Assembly: GCA_943330705.2 (NCBI GenBank)
Contig: CALQIT020000007.1
Span: 1-64,000, forward strand
Origin: Streptomyces griseus
GTDB taxonomy: Bacteria > Bdellovibrionota > Bdellovibrionia > Bdellovibrionales > Bdellovibrionaceae
Direction: 5' to 3'
DNA length: 64,000 nt
Shown: positions 47,901-57,155 of the stretch, one piece after another
Position numbering within the stretch: position 1 is the stretch's first letter
Layout of the letters: each line of letters starts with the position of its first letter
The notes under the pieces: model-generated
Seen by the model: only the letters and a program-made list of their open reading frames with translations
Databases searched by the model: none
Told to the model about the DNA's origin: nothing
Program-made: the position numbers and the translations under genes

Positions 47901-48824
47901 TTACTCTGCAAGCTTCGGCATCGCCGCCATAAATGAAGACAAGGCTGGGTTGCCTTTGGGAATAACTGTAATTTCAGATTTTGATTCCAATATATTTTGC
48001 ACCTCTAATATTTCAAACAAAGCCGAGGCCACCAGGGAATCTTTTGCGATCTCGCGAAGGGCTTCTCCAACGATTTTAGGGCGCATAGCTCCTGCTTTGG
48101 CAAACTCGACTGCTGCTGTTTTTTCTGCAGAACTGGTAATAATATTCACCTGATTCGCCCCATCTTGCTTGATGGCCGAGGTCACTTGGCGCAATCGATT
48201 GACCACTTTACTTTCAATTTGATGAATCATTTCTGCATCACGAAAATGTACCTTTCGAATGTAGACAGACCCGACTTGGAATCCCCAGGAATCCGATTCT
48301 GGGCAAACCTCTTCGCGCACAACAGAGCTCATTGCGTGGCGGTCCGTCAGCATTTCACCAAGTGGCATATTGCTTAAACTGCGAACCGTAGAATTGCTGA
48401 CGTTGGCAGATAAGGATTCCCGTGGATTTTCATTTTTAAAGATATAGGCCACTGGATCGGTTACATACATTTCGTACCAGACCCCTAAACCCATTGGTGC
48501 GCCCTCTTCTGAGTTCACAGCCAGACCCCTTAAATACTGTTGATCCAAGCGCTGATCAACAATGTATCTTGTGCCAAACCAGTTGATGATCAAAGCCTTC
48601 CAACCAATTTTTGGCCAAAGAAAATGAAAACCAGGCTCAGTTAATACCAACTCCACATTGCCGAAAAGAATGTAAACGTGGGCAAATCGCTCATGCACGA
48701 TCGCAAAAAATCCTAGCTTTGCGATGATCTCTAAAAAAATTGGAATAAGGAAAAAACAGCCGATAAAAGTAGCGACTGCTGAACTCCAAAAACCGTTGCC
48801 CATCTCGCTAATTAGTTCACTCAT
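47901..48824 (-). CDS. SPFH/Band 7 membrane protein (HflC-like)
   Basis: 307 residues: one N-terminal transmembrane helix (about 16-38), then an SPFH/Band 7 domain (FGNVELVLTEPGFHFLWPKI, YIVDQRLDQQYLRG) and a helical C-terminal half. Its ATG overlaps the stop of the other SPFH gene (ATGA), so the two proteins are a pair like HflK/HflC, large cage-forming complexes in the inner membrane. The genuine HflKC-FtsH relation cannot be shown here. Confidence 0.85.
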   Translation of the reverse strand: MSELISEMGNGFWSSAVATFIGCFFLIPIFLEIIAKLGFFAIVHERFAHVYILFGNVELVLTEPGFHFLWPKIGWKALIINWFGTRYIVDQRLDQQYLRGLAVNSEEGAPMGLGVWYEMYVTDPVAYIFKNENPRESLSANVSNSTVRSLSNMPLGEMLTDRHAMSSVVREEVCPESDSWGFQVGSVYIRKVHFRDAEMIHQIESKVVNRLRQVTSAIKQDGANQVNIITSSAEKTAAVEFAKAGAMRPKIVGEALREIAKDSLVASALFEILEVQNILESKSEITVIPKGNPALSSFMAAMPKLAE

Positions 48825-49795
48825 TTTGACACCTCAAGAATGACTCTTTTCGAATGCTTAAAAATTCCCAACCGAATATTCTTCATATAAATATCCAAAG
48901 ATCCTGACCCACTCTTTTTCAATTCGGCAAGTTCATTCGCCATTTGCACCAGGGGCTCAGCCTCGGCCTGGGCCCTAAGGGTTTGAATTTCGACGGCCTT
49001 CCGTGACTGCACAATCGTTTGATCCGCACTGGCCTGAGCCAAACTAATATCGGACGAAACCTGATTGTGGGCCGTATTAATGGCGGCCAAAGCTGACTCA
49101 ACTTCATCAGGAGGTTCAATACCTGTAATTAAAGAGGCGTCCAAAAGAATACCATAGCGGGCCTCTGAAGAGCTGCACTCGCGGGCCATGTTTTCATTTA
49201 AATTGCGCAAATTCTTTCGTAAGTCATTGATTGAAACCCCCACCACATCAGCGCTGATTGGCGAAACCACCCCGGGATCCCGTGGCGCTTCAAAGTTGGC
49301 AATGCGCTCGCGCAAAACCGATACAAAGTATCCCATCACGTGGGAAATTGGACTTTTAATCGCAAAAATATAGGCGTACAAATTTTTGTCTGAAACTCGA
49401 TAGCGAAGCTGGCCAACAAGTCCAGTGTTCAACTGATCCTTAGTTACGGCCTCCAACCGGGTGCCACGACTATTTGCATCTGGCTTTTCAGGGTCGTAGG
49501 CCATATTCAAAGTCTGGGTTGCAATACTTACTTTATGGATACGCTCCCAGGGCATTTTTATATAAGGTCCTCCGGGCGGAATTACCCGAACTTTTGGAAA
49601 AACATAGCGAGCGCGCTCATCTTGCCGCAAAGACTGCGACATTGGATCGTCTGCCGTGGTGCGATCGCCAAACCTTTCCGCACGGCCAAACGAGGTCTTC
49701 ACCGCCCTTTCATTTTGATCAACCGTAAAAAATGAAGTCAGCCCATAACGGACAACAAACCACGCTAGAAAACCGAAAGCGATTCCGATCAACAT
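48821..49795 (-). CDS. SPFH/Band 7 membrane protein (HflK-like)
   Basis: About 324 residues from ATG 49795, supported by GGAGG 4 bases upstream; a TTG at 49819 would be the alternative. One transmembrane helix (about 1-22), then an SPFH domain (FTVDQNERAVKTSFGRAERF, PGGPYIKMPWERIHKVS, GQLRYRVSDKNLYAYI) and an Ala/Glu-rich coiled-coil (QAEAEPLVQMANELAELK). First gene of the two-gene SPFH operon. Confidence 0.87.
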   Translation of the reverse strand: MLIGIAFGFLAWFVVRYGLTSFFTVDQNERAVKTSFGRAERFGDRTTADDPMSQSLRQDERARYVFPKVRVIPPGGPYIKMPWERIHKVSIATQTLNMAYDPEKPDANSRGTRLEAVTKDQLNTGLVGQLRYRVSDKNLYAYIFAIKSPISHVMGYFVSVLRERIANFEAPRDPGVVSPISADVVGVSINDLRKNLRNLNENMARECSSSEARYGILLDASLITGIEPPDEVESALAAINTAHNQVSSDISLAQASADQTIVQSRKAVEIQTLRAQAEAEPLVQMANELAELKKSGSGSLDIYMKNIRLGIFKHSKRVILEVSK

Positions 49796-49898
49796 AAAGC
49801 CTCCTATAAAGAAGGCCAAACTATCTGTTTTTTCAAATCATGCAATTACAAATTCCGATTTGAACCGATATTATTATGTACTCCAGAATGATACACGG

Positions 49899-50657
49899 CT
49901 AAAGGTGAATCGGAATGGTTTTCCCTGTCAAAGCAATCATAGTGGGTGAAAAATCGACGACGGCGGCGGTGACTAAAACCCCTGCCTGATGGGCCTGGCG
50001 CAGTAACTTACCATACTCTGGATCAATGTCATCGGCCGGTGAAAAGACAGAACAATCCGATCTTTGCACGCAGAAGAAGATCTCTGCCTGATGTCCATCA
50101 TTTACCATTTTAATTAATTCGCGCAGGTGCTTTTGTCCGCGCTCTGTGACTGAATCTGGAAATTGCGCAATACCTTTATTGTTTAAAAAATCACCAAGGG
50201 CCAAGCTAACATTTTTAACTTCAAGATATCGTTTGCGTCCCTTGTTTGTATTTTCCAGAACAAAGTCAATTCTAGTCTCGGCATTAAGTTTTACTTCTGA
50301 CTTGAAAGCATCAAAGGCATTCCAGTGGGAAAATGACTTATTCGCCAATGCTTCCTTAACCAAATAATTGGGCCAAGCGGTGTTTACGCCAACCCAAGAG
50401 GCTGCATTGCCTTCACCGGAAATTTCACTGGCAATTTCACTGGGCGCCTGAATGGCCTCCAGGGAAAATTTCAATTTGCGCTCTGGATTTGTCGCTCGAG
50501 ATAACAAACACGGCTGCCCGGGCTGATTGCAGGACTTCATACTACCGGTGTTTGCAACATGTGCGATAACGATCTCGGACCCAAGCTGAATATCAGCAAA
50601 AAATCTTTTATAACGTTTTAAAAAAATTCCTTGAATAAGGGGCACTTCAAATTTCAT
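49899..50657 (-). CDS. sfsA: SfsA family DNA/RNA nuclease-like protein
   Basis: 252 residues with SfsA features (FLKRYKRFFADIQLGSE, VIAHVANTGSMKSC, LEVKNVSLALG, PDSVTERGQKHLREL). SfsA, the sugar fermentation stimulation protein, has an OB-like and a nuclease-like fold; the biological role is unsettled. Cytoplasmic. It follows the lipoprotein gene at 50673-51899 by 15 bases in the same direction. Confidence 0.93.
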   Translation of the reverse strand: MKFEVPLIQGIFLKRYKRFFADIQLGSEIVIAHVANTGSMKSCNQPGQPCLLSRATNPERKLKFSLEAIQAPSEIASEISGEGNAASWVGVNTAWPNYLVKEALANKSFSHWNAFDAFKSEVKLNAETRIDFVLENTNKGRKRYLEVKNVSLALGDFLNNKGIAQFPDSVTERGQKHLRELIKMVNDGHQAEIFFCVQRSDCSVFSPADDIDPEYGKLLRQAHQAGVLVTAAVVDFSPTMIALTGKTIPIHL

Positions 50658-50672
50658 CTTTGCGGCCTCTCT

Positions 50673-51899
50673 TTAATGTCGCGGAATCACGCAATCAGCA
50701 TTTGCCAGACCATAATTTCGTGCAAAACTTTCAGTGCTTACCTTGATTTCAAGATCGCCATTGGTCAATTTTTTCAGCGATAGACTTCGAACCACAGTTC
50801 TTCCTTCAACTTTTAAAGTAGCTGCATTTTCAGAAATAGATCCTTGAAAGCTTGAGGACTCACCCATTTCAAAAAAGGCGCCGGTTAAAGCTTGCCGGGT
50901 TGTCGGTGGATCAACCCTCATATAGTAACTGTAGCCATAGTTACTGGTCAGCATTACGTTTACAAAACAACTCATGCCTAGGGAATTTCTACCCATGTAA
51001 ACGCCTGCGCCAAGTAGCATTCGCAATTTGTCGACATCGATTTCCGAACCCTGCTGTTCATCATTGACTTTCTCTTTCGGCAATCGTGGATTTATAGCAC
51101 GGGAGTCTTCACTTGTTGCTGTTTTTAAAGTCAAAATCGCGCTGACAAATATTTCATCGCTACCGCGAGTAAATTTTGAAACGTAACTCAACTTAACTCC
51201 GGAGCTTGCAGGGCGTTTGCTAATCACAACCCCACCCAATGGCAATTGGGTTTCCCCTGAATTTTGCGTCAAAAGAAAACCAACACCCATTTTTTGATCC
51301 GTCACAGACGGCTGAATGCTGCCGAACTGAATGTCTTTCGCTTTTGAAATTTCTGCTAAAACCGGCTTCCCAAGCTGACGCTGGACTGTGACCTGGTGGT
51401 ATTGATAATTGAGTTTGCCCGTCTTTCCCAACTGAATTGTTTCTGGAACCATGAACTTAATTTCAGCAAATTCTTCGCTGTCACTGTTCCCTTCATGCTT
51501 AATAGACCGTTCTGAATCAGATTTGGCGTCGGGCGGTGGTAGCTTGACACCAATTAGATTGATTGAAGCAGCTGAAAGGGCAGGTGTGCCTACCGAATCA
51601 TTACCTGTTCGTTTTTTTGACTCAATTGTAATTCTGATTTTGCCGGCTTCATAAGTCCCCGCCATGAGATCGGCTAACTTCAAATGCTGTTCCGGGGAAC
51701 TGTCCGCAATTAGCTTTTGATTCTTCTGTAGGTCGAGTTCCTCATCCAAGGCCGGAAGCATTTTTGGAATATTTTCAGCTTCCGCGGATACGGGTTGCGG
51801 AGCGGCGGCTGGCTTGCTGCTGTCTGAGCTTTTTTGGCATGCGATCGAGCTTGCAATAAAACCCAAGATTAAAAATCCTGCGACATATCTATTTTTCAT
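50673..51899 (-). CDS. Lipoprotein, unknown
   Basis: 408 residues. Lipoprotein signal (AGFLILGFIASSIAC, Cys 21), Ser/Pro/Ala linker, then a mainly beta-structured protein with three late cysteines. Not recognised. TAAGGAG lies 6 bases before the ATG. The gap upstream, 51900-52119, is a divergent promoter region shared with lipA and contains TATAAT at 52025-52030, without a clear -35. Confidence 0.75.
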   Translation of the reverse strand: MKNRYVAGFLILGFIASSIACQKSSDSSKPAAAPQPVSAEAENIPKMLPALDEELDLQKNQKLIADSSPEQHLKLADLMAGTYEAGKIRITIESKKRTGNDSVGTPALSAASINLIGVKLPPPDAKSDSERSIKHEGNSDSEEFAEIKFMVPETIQLGKTGKLNYQYHQVTVQRQLGKPVLAEISKAKDIQFGSIQPSVTDQKMGVGFLLTQNSGETQLPLGGVVISKRPASSGVKLSYVSKFTRGSDEIFVSAILTLKTATSEDSRAINPRLPKEKVNDEQQGSEIDVDKLRMLLGAGVYMGRNSLGMSCFVNVMLTSNYGYSYYMRVDPPTTRQALTGAFFEMGESSSFQGSISENAATLKVEGRTVVRSLSLKKLTNGDLEIKVSTESFARNYGLANADCVIPRH

Positions 51900-52119
51900 A
51901 AGCTACTCCTTAACAACTTGTTGGCAATTGCTGTCAGCAAACAATTGGGGCTGACAACTGTCCAAAAAATAATCACCAAGACCCCGTTTTATGCGATCTG
52001 AATGCCATTCCGGACCCAAGATAAGTATAATTTCAAGAATGATGCCAAAAAATCATCAGAAATTCTTGTAAACCCATGTAAAGATGGACTTTACCCGGGC
52101 TTCATCATAAACAGAATTC

Positions 52120-53076
52120 ATGTCAGATACGGTCGGAAAAAAAGCAACTCTTCGTAAGCCCGAATGGCTCAAGGTGCGCGCACCCTCTGGGGAAAATTAT
52201 GCGCGGATCAAAGAACTTTTAGGCAATGTAAAACTGGCAACCGTTTGCCAAGAAGCCAAGTGTCCAAATATGGCGGAATGTTGGAGCGGTGGAACTGCAA
52301 CAATTATGATTATGGGCGACACCTGCACCCGTGGCTGCAAGTTCTGTCATGTTAAAACCGGAAATCCCAAAGGGGTGCTTGATCCCCTCGAGCCTGAAAA
52401 AGTCGGTTATTCCATCGCCCAAATGGGTTTGGAATACGTCGTAATTACTTCGGTTGATCGCGATGATCTTCCGGATCAGGGATCCTCGCATTTTGCGCGA
52501 ACGGTTCGCACCGTCAAAAAACTAGATCAGCATGTTATTGTTGAAATTCTAACCCCTGACTTTCGTGGCGATACCGAATTGGTGCAAATTCTGGCCGAGT
52601 CCAAACCAGATGTTTTTGCCCATAATGTCGAAACGGTCGAACGTCTGCAAAAAAGTGTTCGCGACCCGCGCGCGGGTTATAAACAATCTTTACATGTTCT
52701 TGATACCGTTAAAAAATACGATCCGACTCGTTTCACAAAAACTTCATTGATGCTTGGGCTTGGCGAAACAGATGAAGAATTAATGCAAACATTGCGTGAT
52801 TTGCGAGCCATCGATTGCGACGTCGTTACTTTCGGTCAATACTTACAACCAACCCTTAGGCATTTACCAGTGATTGAATACGTCACTCCAGAAAAATTTC
52901 AGTTCTGGCAAAAAACGGCAGAGGGCATGGGTTTTCTGTACGTGGCATCTGGCCCCTTGGTGCGAAGCTCCTACCGTGCGGGTGAGTTTTTTATGAAGGG
53001 CATGATTGAAAGACAAAAAAAAGACCAAGCTTTAAAAGCATCTCAAATTGAAGGGAACACACAACATGGCAACTGA
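52120..53076 (+). CDS. lipA: Lipoyl synthase
   Basis: 318 residues. Radical SAM enzyme that inserts sulfur into octanoyl groups to make lipoyl cofactors. Auxiliary cluster cysteines are in [12 protein letters not shown] and the radical SAM motif in [16 protein letters not shown] near the end is the conserved terminal motif. It is first in the run lipA-E2-E3-lipB, and overlaps the E2 start by 11 bases. The ribosome-binding site is weak. Confidence 0.97.
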   Translation: MSDTVGKKATLRKPEWLKVRAPSGENYARIKELLGNVKLATVCQEAKCPNMAECWSGGTATIMIMGDTCTRGCKFCHVKTGNPKGVLDPLEPEKVGYSIAQMGLEYVVITSVDRDDLPDQGSSHFARTVRTVKKLDQHVIVEILTPDFRGDTELVQILAESKPDVFAHNVETVERLQKSVRDPRAGYKQSLHVLDTVKKYDPTRFTKTSLMLGLGETDEELMQTLRDLRAIDCDVVTFGQYLQPTLRHLPVIEYVTPEKFQFWQKTAEGMGFLYVASGPLVRSSYRAGEFFMKGMIERQKKDQALKASQIEGNTQHGN

Positions 53077-54346
53077 TGTAAAGCTTCCAGAACTGGGCGA
53101 AGGCGTTACCGAAGGTGAATTGGTAAAATGGCTGGTAAAAATTGGCGACTCTGTAAAGCCGGATCAACCCGTCGCCGAAGTTATGACTGACAAAGCAACT
53201 GTTGAAGTGCCAACTCCAGTGGGCGGCGTCGTCAAAGAATTGAAATTCAAAGTCGGCGAAGTCATTGCCGTAGAAAAAATTATGCTAACCCTGGACGGAG
53301 TCAGTGCGACAGCAAGTCAGCCGACGACGCACGCTTCGGCCTCGGCTTCTTCTTCAGCTCCGGCTCCGGCCGCAAGTCCAAAAGCCGCTGCTCCTGCTTC
53401 ACTGTCTTTGGCGGTGGCAAGTAGTTCTGGATTTTACCCTCCGGTTGCGGACTCGCAAGTTCTGGCAACCCCTTCAACTCGGCGCCTAGCAAGGGAAGTC
53501 AATTTAGATATTAATCAAGTCAAAGGTTCGGGCCTAGCAGGCCGAGTCACTCGTGAAGACGTGCTTTTGCTGGGCGGCAGCGGCGAACTGGCCCCGCGCC
53601 CGGCGGCCCCGCGCCCCGCTTACAATGGCGCCAACGCAGGCCAGGAAGAACGGGTTCCGCTCAGGGGAATTCGCAAAAAAATTGCCGAGAACCTGCAAAT
53701 GGCAAAACAAATCATCCCCCACTTCACACTGATGGACGAAGCCGACGTTACAGAATTAGTTCTGCTGCGTGAATCGTTGAAGGAGTATGCAGAAAAAAAC
53801 AATACGAAAGTGACATTTCTGCCTTTTGTTATCAAAGCAATGATTTCGTCTATTCGCCAATTCCCAATGTTCAATGCAAGTATTGACGACGCCGCTGGTG
53901 AGATCGTCTATAAAAAATACTTCAATGTTGGCTTTGCTGCCGACACGCCAAATGGCTTAGTTGTGCCCGTAATTAAAAATGCAGACCAAAAATCTATTTT
54001 GCAGATCAGCCACGAAATCATGGACCTGGCAAAAAGAGCTCGGGATGGCAAATTAAAGCCTGACGAAATGAAAGGCGCAACAATCACAATTACTAATATT
54101 GGTTCGGTCGGTGGCACCTATGCGACCCCAATTATTAATCACCCTGAAGTTGCAATCTTAGGCATGTATAAAATCCAAGATAAACTTGTTCTGGGTGAAG
54201 ATAACGAAGTTGACGTAATAAAAGTAATGAACTTCACAATAACCGCAGATCATCGCTTGATCGACGGCGCCGTCGCTGCAAACTTTTTAAAAGCATTTAT
54301 CGGCAAAATTGCCAATCCGGGCATTATGATGCTCGATATGATGTAA
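53066..54346 (+). CDS. 2-oxo acid dehydrogenase E2 (dihydrolipoamide acyltransferase)
   Basis: About 426 residues from ATG 53066 (AAGGGA upstream, inside the lipA end). Single lipoyl domain (1-75, lipoylated Lys in MTDKATVEV), an Ala/Ser/Pro linker, the peripheral subunit-binding domain (~135-170: [20 protein letters not shown]), and the catalytic domain (about 200-426, with [14 protein letters not shown]). It belongs to a pyruvate, branched-chain or 2-oxoglutarate complex; the substrate cannot be fixed because no E1 gene lies in the window. Confidence 0.95.
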   Translation: MATDVKLPELGEGVTEGELVKWLVKIGDSVKPDQPVAEVMTDKATVEVPTPVGGVVKELKFKVGEVIAVEKIMLTLDGVSATASQPTTHASASASSSAPAPAASPKAAAPASLSLAVASSSGFYPPVADSQVLATPSTRRLAREVNLDINQVKGSGLAGRVTREDVLLLGGSGELAPRPAAPRPAYNGANAGQEERVPLRGIRKKIAENLQMAKQIIPHFTLMDEADVTELVLLRESLKEYAEKNNTKVTFLPFVIKAMISSIRQFPMFNASIDDAAGEIVYKKYFNVGFAADTPNGLVVPVIKNADQKSILQISHEIMDLAKRARDGKLKPDEMKGATITITNIGSVGGTYATPIINHPEVAILGMYKIQDKLVLGEDNEVDVIKVMNFTITADHRLIDGAVAANFLKAFIGKIANPGIMMLDMM

Positions 54347-54358
54347 GGGGAATTTAAA

Positions 54359-55801
54359 ATGGCACAAAACTTTGACGTCGTGGTTATTGGCGCTGGACCC
54401 GGTGGTTACGTTGCAGCTATCCGCTGCGCCCAATTGGGATTTAAAACCGCGGTGATTGAACGAGAATTCTTAGGTGGCGTCTGCCTGAACGTGGGTTGCA
54501 TTCCGTCTAAGGCGATGATTGCCGCAGCTCACTTTTTGCACAAAGCCCAACACGATGCCGAGGCCATGGGAATCACTTTCAAAAGCATCGCTGTGGATAT
54601 GAAAAAACTTGAGGGTTGGAAACAATCTGTTTGCAATAAAATGTCCAGTGGCGTGGGTCAGCTACTTAAGGGAAATGGCATCACCGTTTTAATGGGAGAA
54701 GCCGAATTTAAGTCCAGCAAAGAGCTTTCAGTGAAGTCGAAAAGTGGCACCGAGTCCGTCAGCGCAAAATGGTTTATTTTGGCAACCGGGTCCCGCCCCA
54801 TTGAAATCCCAGGCTTTAAGTTTGATGAAACAGATGTTTTGTCTTCAACCGGCGCCCTTGCCCTGCAACAGATTCCCAAAAAAGTTGTGGTTATTGGCGG
54901 CGGCTACATCGGCCTGGAAATTAGCAGCTATCTGGCAAAACTAGGAAGCGAAGTGACCGTTGTCGAGGCCACAGGTTCAGTTCTGAATGGTGTTGTCGAT
55001 CCGGAATGTGCACAGGTGGTCAGTCGCAAATTAACTAAGGCCGGGATCAAAGTTTTATTGAATGCAAAAGCTAAAAGTCAGAAAAAGTCCGGCACTACTT
55101 TGGAAATCACCATCGACAACAATGGCAAAACCGAAACTTTAAAAGCCGACAAGCTGCTGGTCACTGTCGGTCGCCGACCGAACTCTGATCAAGGCAATCT
55201 AAAAGCTGCTGGCCTGCAAATTGACGAGCGCGGATTTGTTAAAGTCGATGCTCAACGCCGAACTAATATACCAAATATTTTTGCCATTGGTGATATTTGT
55301 GGTCAACCGATGTTGGCACACAAAGCTTCCCACGAAGGTGTTTTGGTCGCTGAAGTTATCAGCGGTAAAAATCGTGTCTTTGACGCCAAATCCGTTCCCG
55401 CGGTTGTTTTTACCGATCCAGAAATTGCAGCGGCAGGCTTGATGGAATCAGAAGCAAAAGCCAAGGGCTATGAGATTACCGTTGGCAAATTTCCATTTGC
55501 GGCAAACGGCAGGGCCACGGCCCTGATGGAAACCGATGGTTTTGTGAAAATTATTGCGGATGCGAAAACCAATATCATTCTTGGTGTTCACATTGTTGGC
55601 CCAGAGGCTTCGAATTTAATTTCTGAAGCTGTTTTGGCCATCGAGATGGGGGCTAGGGTCGAAGACCTGGCTTTGACCATTCACCCACATCCAACCTTAG
55701 GCGAAACAATGATGGAAGCAGCAGAGGCCACCCTGGGCCACGCCATTCATGTTATTCAAAAGCCTTTGGCTCGCAGCAAAGAAGTAGCGGCTCATTCCTA
55801 A
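54359..55801 (+). CDS. lpdA: Dihydrolipoyl dehydrogenase (E3)
   Basis: 480 residues, flavoprotein that reoxidises dihydrolipoamide. FAD-binding VVIGAGPGGYVAAIRC, redox-active disulfide GGVCLNVGCIPSK, NAD-binding VVIGGGYIGLEI, and the C-terminal catalytic His-Glu (TIHPHPTLGE). GGGGA lies 7 bases before the ATG; the gene is 12 bases after the E2 gene and runs into lipB. Confidence 0.98.
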   Translation: MAQNFDVVVIGAGPGGYVAAIRCAQLGFKTAVIEREFLGGVCLNVGCIPSKAMIAAAHFLHKAQHDAEAMGITFKSIAVDMKKLEGWKQSVCNKMSSGVGQLLKGNGITVLMGEAEFKSSKELSVKSKSGTESVSAKWFILATGSRPIEIPGFKFDETDVLSSTGALALQQIPKKVVVIGGGYIGLEISSYLAKLGSEVTVVEATGSVLNGVVDPECAQVVSRKLTKAGIKVLLNAKAKSQKKSGTTLEITIDNNGKTETLKADKLLVTVGRRPNSDQGNLKAAGLQIDERGFVKVDAQRRTNIPNIFAIGDICGQPMLAHKASHEGVLVAEVISGKNRVFDAKSVPAVVFTDPEIAAAGLMESEAKAKGYEITVGKFPFAANGRATALMETDGFVKIIADAKTNIILGVHIVGPEASNLISEAVLAIEMGARVEDLALTIHPHPTLGETMMEAAEATLGHAIHVIQKPLARSKEVAAHS

Positions 55802-55802
55802 G

Positions 55803-56456
55803 GTGGGACCCTATCAAATGCAAGATTGGGGTCCGATCGATTACGAGAAGGCCCTTGAACAACAACTGCTGCTTGTTGACCAGGTCCACAGTCAAAACCT
55901 AGCTGGTATTATCGTATTTTGTACCCACCCTCCTATCGTTACGTTGGGTCGAAAGACTCAAGCTGGTGACGTGTTTGCGTGGCCGGGTGAAATCAAAGAG
56001 ATTTCTCGTGGAGGAAGGGCCACCTACCACGGTCCTTCGCAGCTGCTTATTTATCCAATCATCAATCTAGATCTGGTCCGTCCCCACCGACCCCTTCATG
56101 ATATTGGCAAATTTCTGCGAAACTTTGAGCAAGCCATAGTCAATACACTGAGCAAGTTTGGCGTCGCAGCCCAGGGCAAGTCCTTACAAAAAAAATCCGA
56201 GGTCGACGCCACCAGCGAAGAAACTGGGGTTTGGGTCGAAAATCGAAAAGTGGGATCCCTCGGAATTGGAATTAAAAAATGGGTCACCTATCACGGGGCT
56301 GCGATCAATTTGGATAATGATCCCCAGGCCTTTCAAGGCATGAATCCCTGTGGGTTTTCCGCGCAAACCATGATTTCTTTAGAAGAGCTTATTGGGAAAA
56401 AAATTGATCGAGAAAAATTTCAAAGACTGCTCTTTGAGCAATTGCTGCACCTTTAG
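55803..56456 (+). CDS. lipB: Octanoyl transferase LipB
   Basis: 217 residues. Transfers octanoate from ACP to lipoyl domains. Key elements: TLGRKTQ, RGGRATYHGPSQLLIYPI, GSLGIGIKKWVTYHGAAINL with the catalytic Lys, and NPCGFS with the catalytic Cys. Start is GTG 55803 two bases after the lpdA stop or ATG 55818; the latter starts with MQDWGPIDYEKA and is equally likely. Its 3' end overlaps the convergent MaoC gene by 4 bases. Confidence 0.95.
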   Translation: MGPYQMQDWGPIDYEKALEQQLLLVDQVHSQNLAGIIVFCTHPPIVTLGRKTQAGDVFAWPGEIKEISRGGRATYHGPSQLLIYPIINLDLVRPHRPLHDIGKFLRNFEQAIVNTLSKFGVAAQGKSLQKKSEVDATSEETGVWVENRKVGSLGIGIKKWVTYHGAAINLDNDPQAFQGMNPCGFSAQTMISLEELIGKKIDREKFQRLLFEQLLHL

Positions 56457-56896
56457 ACTTTAACGGCGTCAGCTTTTTTCTTTTCCATGGCAAGAACACC
56501 CTCTTTGGACATAATTGTCGCATCACCTTTGACACAGACTTCGCCAGTGGCCTTCTTTTTTACCAAAGTTTCGATAATTGCGACACCACGGTCTTCTCGG
56601 TAATTTGACACCGTGAGGTTGACCGTAACTACGTCATCGACAAACATTGGCGCTGTAAACTTCAAGGTCTGCGCCAGGTAAATCCCGCCTGGACCCAAAT
56701 TCATTCCTAATGCCCTAGAAATTAAGGCGGCACCCAACATTCCATGGGCAATTCTTTGGCCAAAAGGGGTGGTCTTTGCGTATTCATCATCTAAGTGAAT
56801 TGGATTTTTATCTCCGGAAACCTCGGCAAACTGACGTACCATTTGGTCGGTAATTGTCACTTCGATTTGTAAAGTATCACCTTGTTTGAACGCCAT
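56453..56896 (-). CDS. MaoC-like (R)-specific enoyl-CoA hydratase
   Basis: 147 residues. Hot-dog fold with the MaoC/PhaJ signature (FAEVSGDKNPIHLDDEYA and GQRIAHGMLGAALIS, with catalytic Asp and His). It hydrates trans-2-enoyl-CoA or -ACP in fatty-acid or PHA metabolism. GGAGG lies 6-7 bases before the ATG. Divergent from the Hsp70-like gene across a repeat-bearing gap. Confidence 0.92.
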   Translation of the reverse strand: MAFKQGDTLQIEVTITDQMVRQFAEVSGDKNPIHLDDEYAKTTPFGQRIAHGMLGAALISRALGMNLGPGGIYLAQTLKFTAPMFVDDVVTVNLTVSNYREDRGVAIIETLVKKKATGEVCVKGDATIMSKEGVLAMEKKKADAVKV

Positions 56897-56987
56897 TTTT
56901 TGACCTCCGGCATGAATTCCTAAACGCCTCGGAGTGTTGCCGTTTCAATGCTTTAGGTCAAGTTTCCGCTTGCGCGACGCACACCAA

Positions 56988-57070
56988 CTATTGCGTAGCA
57001 ATGGCCAGTAGCTATTGCGTAGCAATGGCCAGTAGCTATTGCGTAGCAATGGCCAGTAGCTATTGCCCAG
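56988..57070. repeat. 24-bp tandem repeat array, three full copies plus a part
   Basis: CTATTGCGTAGCAATGGCCA followed by GTAG makes the unit, beginning at 56988, 57012 and 57036; a fourth copy at 57060 is truncated. Each contains a small dyad ATTGC-GTA-GCAAT. It lies in the 259-base divergent gap between the MaoC gene (start 56896) and the Hsp70-like gene (start 57156). Possible regulator binding array. Confidence 0.93.
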
Positions 57071-57155
57071 CATTTTTCGCGTGGACCTAGACCTGTAGCT
57101 TGTTACTGGGGCTTTGAGGTGCGCATGGTGAAAATCTAGTTTAGCCTCAAAGCTT

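Noticed and set aside
56988-57070. CRISPR array
   Set aside because: Repeats are directly adjacent with no unique spacers, and no cas gene is present; the same holds for 46093-46224.
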